Source of the DNA: an uncultured Parabacteroides sp.
GTDB taxonomy: Bacteria > Bacteroidota > Bacteroidia > Bacteroidales > Tannerellaceae
Reading direction: 5' to 3'
DNA: 14,343 nt
Assembly: GCA_900552465.1 (NCBI GenBank)
Contig: URZO01000101.1
Span: 1-14,343 of the forward strand
Positions 1 through 7,317 of this stretch are shown piece after piece (within the stretch, counting starts at the first letter, position 1; each line of letters begins with the position of its first letter). Position numbers and translations under genes: made by a program. The notes under the pieces were generated by a model that saw only the letters and a list, made by a program, of their open reading frames with translations, was not told where the DNA came from and made no database searches.

Positions 1-325
1 ACACGAAGGGCGGTTCGCGAACCGCCCCTACGAGGTCTGTCTATTTCAAAACTGCTAAATTGTAAGCTCTTCCATATTTCTGTATCATAGTAATGATGCG
101 GGTAAATCATAACTATAATACGCTAAAACCATACTGGTATGGATATGGAAGCCGTTGCCAATTGCACCGGGCTGATTGAAGAAGAGATTTCTTTGATGGA
201 AGGCTTCGACTAACCGGTTTTCTTTGATTTTAAAGTAATTTAATGATATTGGAATAAACCTTTTAAGCCTATGAGTTGTCTTATATATAACAAGGCAAAT
301 AATAGTGTTTAGTTTTTAAGGTTAT
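1..325. other. Gene-free left end of window
   Basis: No convincing coding region is present. All reading frames are short and broken by stops, and the base composition becomes AT-rich after about position 50. It contains the palindrome at 8-27 and one 24-codon ORF at 139-213 without a ribosome binding site. The last 110 bp before the DUF4251 start are AT-rich and presumably contain its promoter, but I could not find a clean TAnnTTTG box there. Confidence 0.6.
8..27. repeat. Perfect 20-bp GC-rich palindrome, REP-like
   Basis: The sequence GGGCGGTTCGCGAACCGCCC is identical to its reverse complement over all 20 bases and is followed by CCTACG. Short GC-rich palindromes flanked by a CTAC/GTAG-type sequence are a common form of dispersed intergenic repeat in bacteria, so this is probably one copy of a multi-copy element. 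That is inference: only one copy lies in the window. There is no T-run on the plus side, so it is not a classical terminator in that direction. Confidence 0.6.
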
Positions 326-823
326 ATGAAGAACATCAGGTTATTATTTTTGATGGGGATTGTCCTCTTTCTCGGAGGGCAATCCCTTTATTCCCAGACT
401 AAGAAAGAAAGGAAGGAGCAGAAAGCGAAAGAGATAAAAGAAATGATAGATGAGCAGCGGTTTACGATAGACGTGGACCGCGCACTGCCAATGGGAGGAC
501 GTACAGTGAACCTGACGACTCCTTACTCTTTTGAGATGCGCGGTGATTCGGCGATTTCTTATCTCCCTTATTTCGGAAGAGCATATTCTTTGCCGTATGG
601 TGGAGGCGACGGGCTGCGTTTTGAAGAATCAATTACCGATTATCAATCAACCTTCGGGAAGAAGGGAACCGCTCGAATTAAATTCGTAACCCGTACCAAA
701 GATGATACTTTCCGTTTTGACGTACAGGTATTTTCTAATGGTTCTGCCATTATAAGCGTAACGCCGACAAACAGGCAGAGCATTACCTACCAGGGAGAAG
801 TGGCTCCGAAGAAGAAGGAGTGA
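326..823 (+). CDS. DUF4251 family secreted protein
   Basis: This 165-residue protein has an N-terminal signal peptide (basic MKNIR, hydrophobic stretch to about residue 19, likely cleavage near YS-Q at 23-24). A lysine/glutamate-rich helix follows at about 25-45. The rest is a predicted beta-rich domain whose glycine-rich motifs (FGRAYSLPYGGGDGLRF, residues about 83-99) match my recollection of DUF4251, a Bacteroidetes-restricted family of unknown function. It should be exported to the periplasm or outer envelope. The C-terminus ends in a lysine-rich tail. It starts at the only sensible ATG, with no strong Shine-Dalgarno, as is usual in Bacteroidetes. Its last 41 bp overlap the end of the convergent radical SAM gene. 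No function can be stated. Confidence 0.88.
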   Translation: MKNIRLLFLMGIVLFLGGQSLYSQTKKERKEQKAKEIKEMIDEQRFTIDVDRALPMGGRTVNLTTPYSFEMRGDSAISYLPYFGRAYSLPYGGGDGLRFEESITDYQSTFGKKGTARIKFVTRTKDDTFRFDVQVFSNGSAIISVTPTNRQSITYQGEVAPKKKE

Positions 824-1739
824 ACAGACGTCCTTGCCGCGCATTTCGTTCTAAGATACGTTTATTTACCTTTGCGGTAAATTCAAAGTTTTTGAGCCCC
901 CAATCCGGTGCGATCAGCAACTCTTTGGGGGATTGCGATACAAACCTCTCTACCACAATAGAGGGGTTTAATCGTTCTATGAAGTCAATGACCAGCTCGA
1001 TGTATTCGTCTGCGGTGTAGAGATGGAACTGTTCGGGATGCTCGGCCTGTTCCCTCGCCATGCGTGTGTTGCGGATCAGTTGCAACTGGTGCAGTTTCAA
1101 TGTTGTGAGCGGCAACGTGGAAAGGACATCGGCATGGTGCAGGATCTCGTCCCGGCTCTCTCCCGGCAGGCCTAATATCAGGTGGGCGCCGGTATAAATG
1201 CCTTTGGCTGCCGTCCGGCGGATGGCGTCTTCCGATTCGGCGTGCGTATGTCCGCGGTTGATGCGGACGAGCGTACGGTCCAATGTGCTTTCCAAGCCGT
1301 ACTCGATCATGACGAACTTCTTTTTAGACAGGGCGGCGAAATAATCCAGCAAAGCCTCCGGCATGCAGTCCGGGCGGGTACCGACAATCAGTCCCCTGAC
1401 GTCCGGATAGGAAAGGGCTTCCTCATATTTGGCGATCAGAGAATCCAGTTCATCGTATGTATTTGTATAGGCCTGGAAGTAGGCCAGGTATTTCATATCC
1501 GGATATTTGCGGGAAAAGAAGCGGACGCCTTCTTCCAACTGCTCCGTGACACTTTTCTCCGTATGGCAGTATTCCGGGCTGAACGTCTGGTTGTTGCAGT
1601 ACGTGCAGCCACCGAAACCTTTCGTCCCGTCCCGGTTGGGACAGGTGAAACCGGCGTTGATCGATATCTTTTGTACTTTATGGGGAAAGACTTCCCGAAG
1701 GAAGTCTCCGAAGTCCCGATACGGTTTGCTGTTTTCCAT
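783..1739 (-). CDS. TIGR01212/YhcC-family radical SAM protein
   Basis: This 318-residue protein has the family signature GFTCPNRDGTKGFGGCTYC at 30-48. The three cysteines C33, C45 and C48 (spacing Cx11Cx2C) would ligate the 4Fe-4S cluster that cleaves S-adenosylmethionine. Further radical SAM features are the GTRPDCMP segment, a MIEYGLES strand/helix, and HLILGLPGES in the C-terminal half of the barrel. This matches E. coli YhcC and the TIGR01212 family, whose substrate is, to my knowledge, not established. It is cytoplasmic and probably monocistronic, divergent from the peptidase gene. Its start lies 5 bp from a very good -7 promoter box, so the mRNA may be leaderless. The start fits the family because the conserved region begins within about 20 residues. 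The last 14 or so residues lie over the DUF4251 3' end. Confidence 0.92.
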   Translation of the reverse strand: MENSKPYRDFGDFLREVFPHKVQKISINAGFTCPNRDGTKGFGGCTYCNNQTFSPEYCHTEKSVTEQLEEGVRFFSRKYPDMKYLAYFQAYTNTYDELDSLIAKYEEALSYPDVRGLIVGTRPDCMPEALLDYFAALSKKKFVMIEYGLESTLDRTLVRINRGHTHAESEDAIRRTAAKGIYTGAHLILGLPGESRDEILHHADVLSTLPLTTLKLHQLQLIRNTRMAREQAEHPEQFHLYTADEYIELVIDFIERLNPSIVVERFVSQSPKELLIAPDWGLKNFEFTAKVNKRILERNARQGRLFTPSSSEPLLPGR

Positions 1740-1744
1740 GTCGG

Positions 1745-1774
1745 CAAAGGTAATTTATAATGGTTAAAGGGCAA
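1745..1774 (-). promoter_or_regulatory. Bacteroidetes-type promoter for the radical SAM gene
   Basis: Read on the minus strand, TACCTTTG (1752-1745) matches the TAnnTTTG -7 consensus exactly. A TTG at 1774-1772 stands 19 bp upstream in the -33 position. Only five bases (CCGAC) separate the -7 box from the ATG at 1739, so transcription should begin at or next to the start codon. Confidence 0.65.
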
Positions 1775-1879
1775 TATCCGGTGGTTAATAATTTGATAAA
1801 ATGATACCTTGGCGCCTCTGTTCTACACAAATATCCTTTATTCGTTGTCCGTTTTCTGTTAAATCCAACGAGAATGTAC

Positions 1880-1887
1880 TAACTTTG
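1880..1887 (+). promoter_or_regulatory. -7 promoter box for the dipeptidyl peptidase operon
   Basis: TAACTTTG matches the TAnnTTTG consensus exactly. The expected -33 position is poorly matched (TTCTG around 1854-1858). Transcription would start near 1893-1895 and leave an AT-rich leader of roughly 38 bases before the ATG at 1932. Confidence 0.6.
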
Positions 1888-1931
1888 CAATCTGTTCTAC
1901 TTGAAACATAAAGAAAATAATAAGAGCATAT

Positions 1932-4106
1932 ATGAGACGATTTGGGTTTGGGGCTTTACTTGCATTCCTGCTGGCCGGTGGCTTGTCTGCGCAGAATGGA
2001 AGTAAGCGTATCGATTTAAAAGAGATTACGGACGGACAGTTCCGCCAGGTTACGAATATCGGTGAGATGCGTTCGCTGCCTGACGGCGAGCATTATACGG
2101 CGATGAACGATGCCCGTAACATGATTATAAAATATTCCTATCGCACAGGCGCGCCTGTCGATACACTGTTCAATACAGGAAAGGCCCGCGAATGTACATT
2201 CGATACGTTCGACGGATATACGATCAGCAGTACCGGACATCATATCCTGGTATGGCGCGATACGGAACCGATTTACCGCCGTTCGTTCCGGGCAAATGTC
2301 TACGATTACGACGTGCGCCGTAATTACGTGAAACCGATCTCCGACTCCAAGAGCAAGCAGATGATTCCGACTTTCTCGCCTGACGGACGGATGGTTGCCT
2401 ACGTGAGCGATAACAATATCTGGATCCGTAAGTTCGATTTCGATACGGAAGTACAGGTGACGAAAGACGGTGAGCTAAACAAGATTCTGAACGGTATCAC
2501 CGACTGGGTGTATGAAGAAGAGTTTGCCGTGACGAACCTGATGGCCTGGTCGCCGAACAGCGAGCAGTTAGCGTTCGTCCGTTTCGACGAATCGGAAGTG
2601 CCGGAATACTCAATGCAGGTGTTCGGCAAAGGACTCTACCCCGGTTATTACGACTATAAATATCCGAAAGCAGGCGAGAAGAACTCGAAAGTGACGTTGC
2701 ATGCCTATGATGTGACGACAAAAGATACAAAGACGCTGAAAGTCCCGGTGGAAGAGGATAGCTATATCCCCCGGATTGTCTTTACCAATAATCCGGACCA
2801 GTTGGCTGTGATGACGCTGAACCGGCATCAGAATGTGTTCAATATGTATTACGCTAACCCGAAGAGCGGTGTGTTCCGTCTGATCCTGCGTGATGAGAAC
2901 AAGGCTTATGTCGATTCGGAATGGTTGAACTCCATCCACTTCTATGCGAACAGCTTCTCGTATGTAAACGAACAGGATGGTTATGCACACATCTACCTGT
3001 ATTCACCGACAGGCGTTATGCAACGTCAGGTAACGAAAGGAAACTGGGACGTGACCGCTTTCTTAGGCTACGACGAAGCGACGAAGACGGTCTATTACGA
3101 ATCGGCTGAAGAAAGCCCGATGCGTCGCGCCGTCTATAAGGTCGATGCTAAAGGTATAAAGACCAAGCTGTCAACTGCAGAAGGTACGAACAATGCCATG
3201 TTCAGCGATAACTTTGCGTATTACGTAAATCAGTATTCTAATGCCAACACGCCGGTAAAGATTACGGTAAATGAAACGAAGTCGAACAAGGTGCTGCGTG
3301 TCTTGCAGGACAACGCCCGCCTGATCGACAAGCTGGCCGGTTACTCGTATGCGAAGAAAGAGTTTATCAAAGTGCGCACAGCCTCCGACTATGAGCTGAA
3401 CGCCTGGATCGTGAAGCCGGTGGACTTCGATGAATCGAAGAAATATCCGGTCCTGATGTTCCAGTATAGCGGTCCGAACTCCCAGCAGGTGCTGGATAAA
3501 TACAGTTTCGACTGGGAACAGTATCTGGCTGCCAACGGTATCATTACGGTTTGTGTGGACGGACGCGGGACAGGTGCCCGTGGCGAAGCCTTCCGCAAAT
3601 GTACCTATCTGCGTATGGGTGAACTGGAGTCGAGAGACCAGGTCGAAGCTGCGCAGGCGTTGGCTAAACTGCCGTTTGTCGACAAGAGCCGTATGGCGAT
3701 CTGGGGATGGAGCTTCGGCGGATATAACACGCTGATGTCCATGAGTGTCGGTAACGGTACTTTCAAGGCCGGCATTGCGGTAGCGCCTCCTACCGACTGG
3801 AAATATTATGACTCTGTCTATACGGAACGCTTTATGCGCACGCCAAAGGAAAACTTTGAAGGCTATGCCGCTACTTCCCCAATCCGTCTGGCGAAGGATT
3901 TACAGGGAAAGCTGTTGCTGATCCACGGTACGGCCGACGATAATGTACACTTCCAGCAGACGATGGATTATGCGGAAGCACTGGTGCAGGCCGGTAAACA
4001 GTTTGAAATGCAGGTTTATAAAGACCGTAACCACAGTATCTACGGTGGAAACACCCGCTATCATCTGTATACCAGAATGTCTAATTTCTTATTCGATAAT
4101 TTATAA
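1932..4106 (+). CDS. dpp4: Dipeptidyl peptidase IV (S9B family prolyl peptidase)
   Basis: This 724-residue secreted serine peptidase would release Xaa-Pro or Xaa-Ala dipeptides from peptide N-termini. A signal peptide covers about residues 1-20 (GGLSA-QNG). An N-terminal beta-propeller follows, carrying DWVYEEEF with Y194 and the substrate-amine-binding pair E195/E196. The C-terminal alpha/beta-hydrolase domain has the catalytic triad S594 in GWSFGGY, D669 in HGTADDNVH and H701 in DRNHSIYGG. These numbers and the length are one off from those I recall for P. gingivalis DPP IV (S593, D668, H700), so the gene is complete. It should act in the periplasm or at the surface in peptide use. The lipA start lies 6 bp after its stop, suggesting co-transcription. 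A TAACTTTG promoter lies upstream. Confidence 0.96.
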   Translation: MRRFGFGALLAFLLAGGLSAQNGSKRIDLKEITDGQFRQVTNIGEMRSLPDGEHYTAMNDARNMIIKYSYRTGAPVDTLFNTGKARECTFDTFDGYTISSTGHHILVWRDTEPIYRRSFRANVYDYDVRRNYVKPISDSKSKQMIPTFSPDGRMVAYVSDNNIWIRKFDFDTEVQVTKDGELNKILNGITDWVYEEEFAVTNLMAWSPNSEQLAFVRFDESEVPEYSMQVFGKGLYPGYYDYKYPKAGEKNSKVTLHAYDVTTKDTKTLKVPVEEDSYIPRIVFTNNPDQLAVMTLNRHQNVFNMYYANPKSGVFRLILRDENKAYVDSEWLNSIHFYANSFSYVNEQDGYAHIYLYSPTGVMQRQVTKGNWDVTAFLGYDEATKTVYYESAEESPMRRAVYKVDAKGIKTKLSTAEGTNNAMFSDNFAYYVNQYSNANTPVKITVNETKSNKVLRVLQDNARLIDKLAGYSYAKKEFIKVRTASDYELNAWIVKPVDFDESKKYPVLMFQYSGPNSQQVLDKYSFDWEQYLAANGIITVCVDGRGTGARGEAFRKCTYLRMGELESRDQVEAAQALAKLPFVDKSRMAIWGWSFGGYNTLMSMSVGNGTFKAGIAVAPPTDWKYYDSVYTERFMRTPKENFEGYAATSPIRLAKDLQGKLLLIHGTADDNVHFQQTMDYAEALVQAGKQFEMQVYKDRNHSIYGGNTRYHLYTRMSNFLFDNL

Positions 4107-4112
4107 CTTATA

Positions 4113-4958
4113 ATGTCAGAACATTTGAGAAAGCCGGATTGGCTAAAGATCCGGCTGGGGGGAAACGAGCAGTTCACACGGACCAAAAGTATCGTGGAAT
4201 CCCACTGTTTACATACTATTTGCACCAGCGGGAAATGCCCGAATATGGGAGAGTGCTGGAGCCGGGGGACGGCAACCTTTATGATTGCGGGTGATATTTG
4301 TACCCGTTCCTGCCGTTTTTGTAATACGCTGACCGGCAAACCGCTTCCGCTGGATGCAAAGGAGCCGGCCAATGTGGCCGAAAGCATCCGGTTGATGCAG
4401 TTGAAACATGCCGTGATCACTTCGGTCGACAGGGACGATTTGCCGGATTTGGGTGCACAGCACTGGGTGGATACGATCCGTACCATAAAAGAGGTAAACC
4501 CTGAAACGACTGTCGAGGTCCTGATACCCGACTTTCAGGGGCGTATGGAACTGGTGGACAGGGTGGTGGAAGCGGCTCCCGAAATAATATCCCACAACAT
4601 GGAAACGGTTCGCCGCATCAGTCCGGAAGTACGTAGCGCTGCCAAATACGACGTAAGCCTTTCGGTGCTTGCACGCATTGCCGGACAAGGCGTTGTCGCT
4701 AAAACCGGTATCATGGTCGGTCTGGGCGAAACGGCGGAAGAAGTCTGTGAGTTGATGGATGACGTGCGGGCTGCCGGAGTCTCTGTCCTGACGATCGGAC
4801 AATATTTACAGCCCAGCCGGAAAAATATTCCGGTGAAAGAATACGTCACTCCTGAACAGTTTGAGACCTATAAATCAATAGCTTTACAAAAAGGATTCAA
4901 GAAGGTGGAGAGCGCTCCGCTGGTCCGTTCCTCTTATCACGCTGAAAAACACGTATGA
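4113..4958 (+). CDS. lipA: Lipoyl synthase
   Basis: This 281-residue cytoplasmic radical SAM enzyme inserts two sulfurs into octanoyl groups on the E2 subunits and H-protein to make lipoyl groups. The auxiliary-cluster motif Cx4Cx5C is C37, C42 and C48. The radical SAM motif Cx3Cx2C is C63, C67 and C70. The C-terminal RSSY at 272-275 carries the conserved serine ligand of the auxiliary cluster. SVDRDDLPDLGA, NMETV and GIMVGLGE are further LipA hallmarks. Length is normal and nothing is missing. It begins 6 bp after the peptidase stop, without a visible Shine-Dalgarno, so it probably depends on the peptidase transcript. No octanoyltransferase gene (lipB) is in the window. There is no obvious metabolic link to the peptidase. 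Confidence 0.97.
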   Translation: MSEHLRKPDWLKIRLGGNEQFTRTKSIVESHCLHTICTSGKCPNMGECWSRGTATFMIAGDICTRSCRFCNTLTGKPLPLDAKEPANVAESIRLMQLKHAVITSVDRDDLPDLGAQHWVDTIRTIKEVNPETTVEVLIPDFQGRMELVDRVVEAAPEIISHNMETVRRISPEVRSAAKYDVSLSVLARIAGQGVVAKTGIMVGLGETAEEVCELMDDVRAAGVSVLTIGQYLQPSRKNIPVKEYVTPEQFETYKSIALQKGFKKVESAPLVRSSYHAEKHV

Positions 4959-5019
4959 TAGCGAGAACATTTCTTTATACAGTTTGTTATGTTATAAAGG
5001 GAAAAAAGGGGGAATGGGT

Positions 5020-6141
5020 ATGAATAAAGTGAAGAGGAGTCTGGATAACCAGGCCATTGGCTTAGTGCCACTGTTGCTGTTTATGTTTTTGGATAATTAT
5101 TTCTCATACTTATTATCCTTCATAATCGGTGTTACTTTTTGTTTCGTATGTGTTTTTTTGTTTCAGATACTTAGTAAAGATAAGGTCTATCAGTTTCTGT
5201 TATTACCGGCTGCAACAACATTAGTTCTGTATTCGATTTTTCTTTGTATTCGGCTCGAGCCGGTGTTGTTTATTTACTCTCCGTTAATAACCGAAGTATT
5301 GCTGGTGGTCGTATTGGCGTTTCTGGGATTTGCCAAACGGTCGATATTGCGTAAGATACGGACTTCTAAGCATCCGACATACAAACGGACATTGATGCGT
5401 ACAACGTTGAATGAATTCTTTTTTGTCGCTCAGCTTGTCCAGAATCTTTATACGTTGCACTTGTTTATCATCTTGGTATACAGTATCCTGCCGGATACGA
5501 TGCAGAGTGTACGGATGGAGCGTTTCCTGTACAGGGAACTTGGGATTGTAATCGGGGTGTTCCTGATTCTGTATGAACAGATAAGGATCTCGATGATGCA
5601 AGGCAGTCTTCGCAAGGAGATGTGGCTACCGGTCTTGAATGACGGAGGAAAGGTGATCGGATGTATTGCCCGCTCCGTGAGTCGTTCTCTGCCGAAGAAG
5701 TATTATCACCCGGTTGTACGTGTAGCAGTCATTTACCAGGGTATGCTTTACCTGGTGACGAGAGGCAAGAAAGCGTTTGTTTCGCCGGATACGATAGACT
5801 ATCCGTATTACAGCTATGTCTTGTTCCGTCACAGTATAGAAAGTACCGTGCGGGAAGCTATCGGCGACCTTGGGGAGAATGAAAGTATGGCGCCCCGGTT
5901 CCTGATTCGTTACACCTTCGAGAACGAGAAGGTGAAACATCTGGTAAACCTGTATGTCATATGTGTACGTTCGGAAGAAATCATGAACCAGATCAAGCAA
6001 CCGAATGGAAAGCTCTGGACTTCCAAACAGATAGAAGAAAACCTGAACTCGGGTGTCTTCAGTGAGTATTTCGAACAGGAGTTCGCCTACTTGCAGAATA
6101 CGGTTTTGCTGGCAGAAAACTTCTGCTGCGCGGATTGTTAA
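5020..6141 (+). CDS. Polytopic membrane protein with degenerate Nudix-like C-terminal domain
   Basis: I do not recognise a named family for this protein of about 373 residues. The first half has roughly six hydrophobic segments (about residues 12-27, 29-51, 57-76, 82-103, 133-157, 174-190). The rest is soluble and looks like a Nudix fold: strand VRVAVIYQGMLYLVTR, a helix containing RHSIESTVREAIGDLG, then strands PRFLIRYTF and LVNLYVICV. R278-E279 and the trailing glycine fit the Nudix box REUXEEXG, but the metal-binding EE pair is replaced by GD and the upstream GX5E is absent. It may therefore bind rather than hydrolyse a nucleotide-type ligand; that is inference. ATG 5020 is preferred because the purine run ending at 5013 sits 6 bp upstream. 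ATG 5014 is possible, and TTG 4984 is unlikely. It lies 61 bp after lipA, probably in the same operon. Confidence 0.75.
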   Translation: MNKVKRSLDNQAIGLVPLLLFMFLDNYFSYLLSFIIGVTFCFVCVFLFQILSKDKVYQFLLLPAATTLVLYSIFLCIRLEPVLFIYSPLITEVLLVVVLAFLGFAKRSILRKIRTSKHPTYKRTLMRTTLNEFFFVAQLVQNLYTLHLFIILVYSILPDTMQSVRMERFLYRELGIVIGVFLILYEQIRISMMQGSLRKEMWLPVLNDGGKVIGCIARSVSRSLPKKYYHPVVRVAVIYQGMLYLVTRGKKAFVSPDTIDYPYYSYVLFRHSIESTVREAIGDLGENESMAPRFLIRYTFENEKVKHLVNLYVICVRSEEIMNQIKQPNGKLWTSKQIEENLNSGVFSEYFEQEFAYLQNTVLLAENFCCADC

Positions 6142-6632
6142 CGGTGTCCTAACTCGATAACTTCCAAGTCCTTGATTTGTTTTCCGTCTATCACGAAGCG
6201 TATCAGTGTCCTTACCTGATGGAAACCGCTCTTTCCGGCTGCGCCCGGATTCATATACAAACAGTTCAGGCTTCTGTCGAAAGCGACTTTCAGTATATGT
6301 GAATGTCCCGCAATGAACAGGTTGGGCCGCGTATCGTACAGCTCTTTGCGGATAGCCGGGTTATAACGTCCCGGATATCCGCCGATGTGCGTTATCATCA
6401 CGTTCACTTCCTCTGCCTTGAAGTGGGCGACCTGCGGATATTGCAAACGTAGCGATTGCCCGTCTATATTACCGTAGACGGCGCGGAACGGTTTCAAGGC
6501 AGCCAACCGGGCAGCCAGACCGTCCGAACCGATGTCTCCCGCATGCCAGATTTCATCGCATTCGGAGAAGTATTCCACATATTTGTCGTCCCACCACGCG
6601 TGGGTATCCGAAAGAAGTCCTATTTTAAGCAT
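6138..6632 (-). CDS. YfcE-type calcineurin-like metallophosphoesterase
   Basis: This 164-residue cytoplasmic protein contains the complete two-metal phosphoesterase motif set: D9 and H11 (SDTH), D33 (HAGDIG), N55 (GNID), H82 (THIGG), and H110/H112 (GHSH), followed by MNPGAAG. Its length is typical of the YfcE/MJ0936 phosphodiesterase family, which hydrolyses artificial phosphodiester substrates with a divalent metal. The physiological substrate is not known from sequence. It starts 51 bp after the antitoxin stop on the same strand, but a hairpin lies between them, so it may have separate expression. Its stop codon interlocks with that of the convergent membrane protein gene through the shared tetranucleotide TTAA at 6138-6141. 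Confidence 0.93.
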   Translation of the reverse strand: MLKIGLLSDTHAWWDDKYVEYFSECDEIWHAGDIGSDGLAARLAALKPFRAVYGNIDGQSLRLQYPQVAHFKAEEVNVMITHIGGYPGRYNPAIRKELYDTRPNLFIAGHSHILKVAFDRSLNCLYMNPGAAGKSGFHQVRTLIRFVIDGKQIKDLEVIELGHR

Positions 6633-6662
6633 AACAATTTCTTTTATCTCGCAAAAGGATGT

Positions 6663-6698
6663 AAAACAGTAACTGTGTACTGATCACATTACAGTTTT
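6663..6698 (-). terminator. Candidate terminator/attenuator after the toxin-antitoxin pair
   Basis: AAAACAGTAA (6663-6672) pairs with TTACAGTTTT (6689-6698) at 9 of 10 positions, and TGTG (6674-6677) pairs inside it with CACA (6685-6688), leaving a 7-base loop. On the minus strand the hairpin ends in TTTT. The stem is AT-rich, so it may be weak. Its upstream arm overlaps the last codons of the antitoxin. Confidence 0.45.
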
Positions 6699-6980
6699 AA
6701 CAATTTCAATCCTTAGTCCCAGTGCTTCAATAATTCGATAAAAAGTGCTTACACCAGGTTCAATGATCCCCTTTTCAATTCTGGATATATATGATTTACT
6801 CGCACCAATGCGTTTGGCAAGCTCCTCTTGCGTTATCTTTTCTTTCCTACGTACATCATGGATAACTTGTCCTACGCAATAAGAATAGGCTTCACGCCGA
6901 AAGTTTTCGCGTTCGGCACTACCAATTTTTCCGAACTTCTGATCCATTACAGCATCAACGCTTGTTAAATTTGCTTCCAT
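6684..6980 (-). CDS. higA: XRE-family HigA-like antitoxin
   Basis: This 98-residue protein has a charged N-terminal region (about 1-38) and a Cro/C1-type helix-turn-helix at about 39-95. The recognition motif is TQEELAKRIGASKSYISRIEKG (50-71), ending in PGVSTFYRIIEALGLRI. It should bind and neutralise the toxin encoded just upstream and repress their shared promoter. The first 26 bp overlap the toxin gene, which implies translational coupling. Toxin-first order with an XRE antitoxin is the HigBA arrangement, hence the symbol; assignment to a specific named system is inference. A candidate operator palindrome lies at 7318-7335 and a hairpin over its 3' end. Confidence 0.9.
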   Translation of the reverse strand: MEANLTSVDAVMDQKFGKIGSAERENFRREAYSYCVGQVIHDVRRKEKITQEELAKRIGASKSYISRIEKGIIEPGVSTFYRIIEALGLRIEIVKTVM

Positions 6981-7299
6981 AATATTCTTCTTTGATTTTT
7001 AATGCTTTACTAATCTCTTTGGCTGGTGTCTTCTGTGTTTTCTTTTGGAAGCCATTAAATAAGATAACAATCCTTCCAGCATCAAAACAAAAGAACACAC
7101 GGTAAATATTACTGTTGTATTCAGCTCTAAGCTCGTACAATCCATCTTTGATATGCTTAACAAATTTCTCGGATATACGATCTTTAGCTTTTAACATATC
7201 AAGTACATAGTATATCTTTCTGGCTTCATTCTCATTAAGCGTGTCCATGAAATCCCAGAAGTAATCTTTGTATGTAACTATTTCTCTTTCACCATCCAT
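6955..7299 (-). CDS. higB: HigB/RelE-like toxin, phage Gp49-like family
   Basis: This 114-residue protein has the family core LYELRAEYNSNIYRVFF, then DAGRIVILFNGFQKKTQKTPAKEI, which is diagnostic of the Gp49-like/RelE-superfamily toxins. Members are usually ribosome-dependent or free mRNA endonucleases that block translation. The second half carries the basic and aromatic residues expected of the RelE fold, and the length is normal, so it appears intact. The ATG at 7299 is 4 bp downstream of a consensus -7 box, so the message may have almost no leader. The pair lies between core genes, typical of chromosomal toxin-antitoxin modules acquired by transfer. Activity against the host is inferred from family membership only. 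Confidence 0.9.
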   Translation of the reverse strand: MDGEREIVTYKDYFWDFMDTLNENEARKIYYVLDMLKAKDRISEKFVKHIKDGLYELRAEYNSNIYRVFFCFDAGRIVILFNGFQKKTQKTPAKEISKALKIKEEYYGSKFNKR

Positions 7300-7303
7300 T
7301 CCA

Positions 7304-7311
7304 CAAAGGTA
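7304..7311 (-). promoter_or_regulatory. -7 promoter box of the toxin-antitoxin operon
   Basis: On the minus strand this reads TACCTTTG, an exact TAnnTTTG match and identical to the radical SAM gene's box. Four bases separate it from the toxin ATG. The -33 region is poor (GTTAC about 19 bp upstream), as might suit a repressed promoter. Confidence 0.55.
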
Positions 7312-7317
7312 GATAAA

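Noticed and set aside
1182..1760. Long open frame on the plus strand opposite the radical SAM gene
   Set aside because: It is fully antisense to a gene with clear catalytic motifs, has no domain features and reads like a shadow frame.
4984..5019. TTG-initiated extension of the membrane protein
   Set aside because: There is no ribosome binding site before TTG 4984. The purine run at 5002-5013 is well placed for ATG 5020.
6684..7299. Abortive-infection or larger defence island around the toxin-antitoxin pair
   Set aside because: The pair is flanked directly by core-type genes (metallophosphoesterase and ppk1), with no integrase, transposase or other defence gene nearby.
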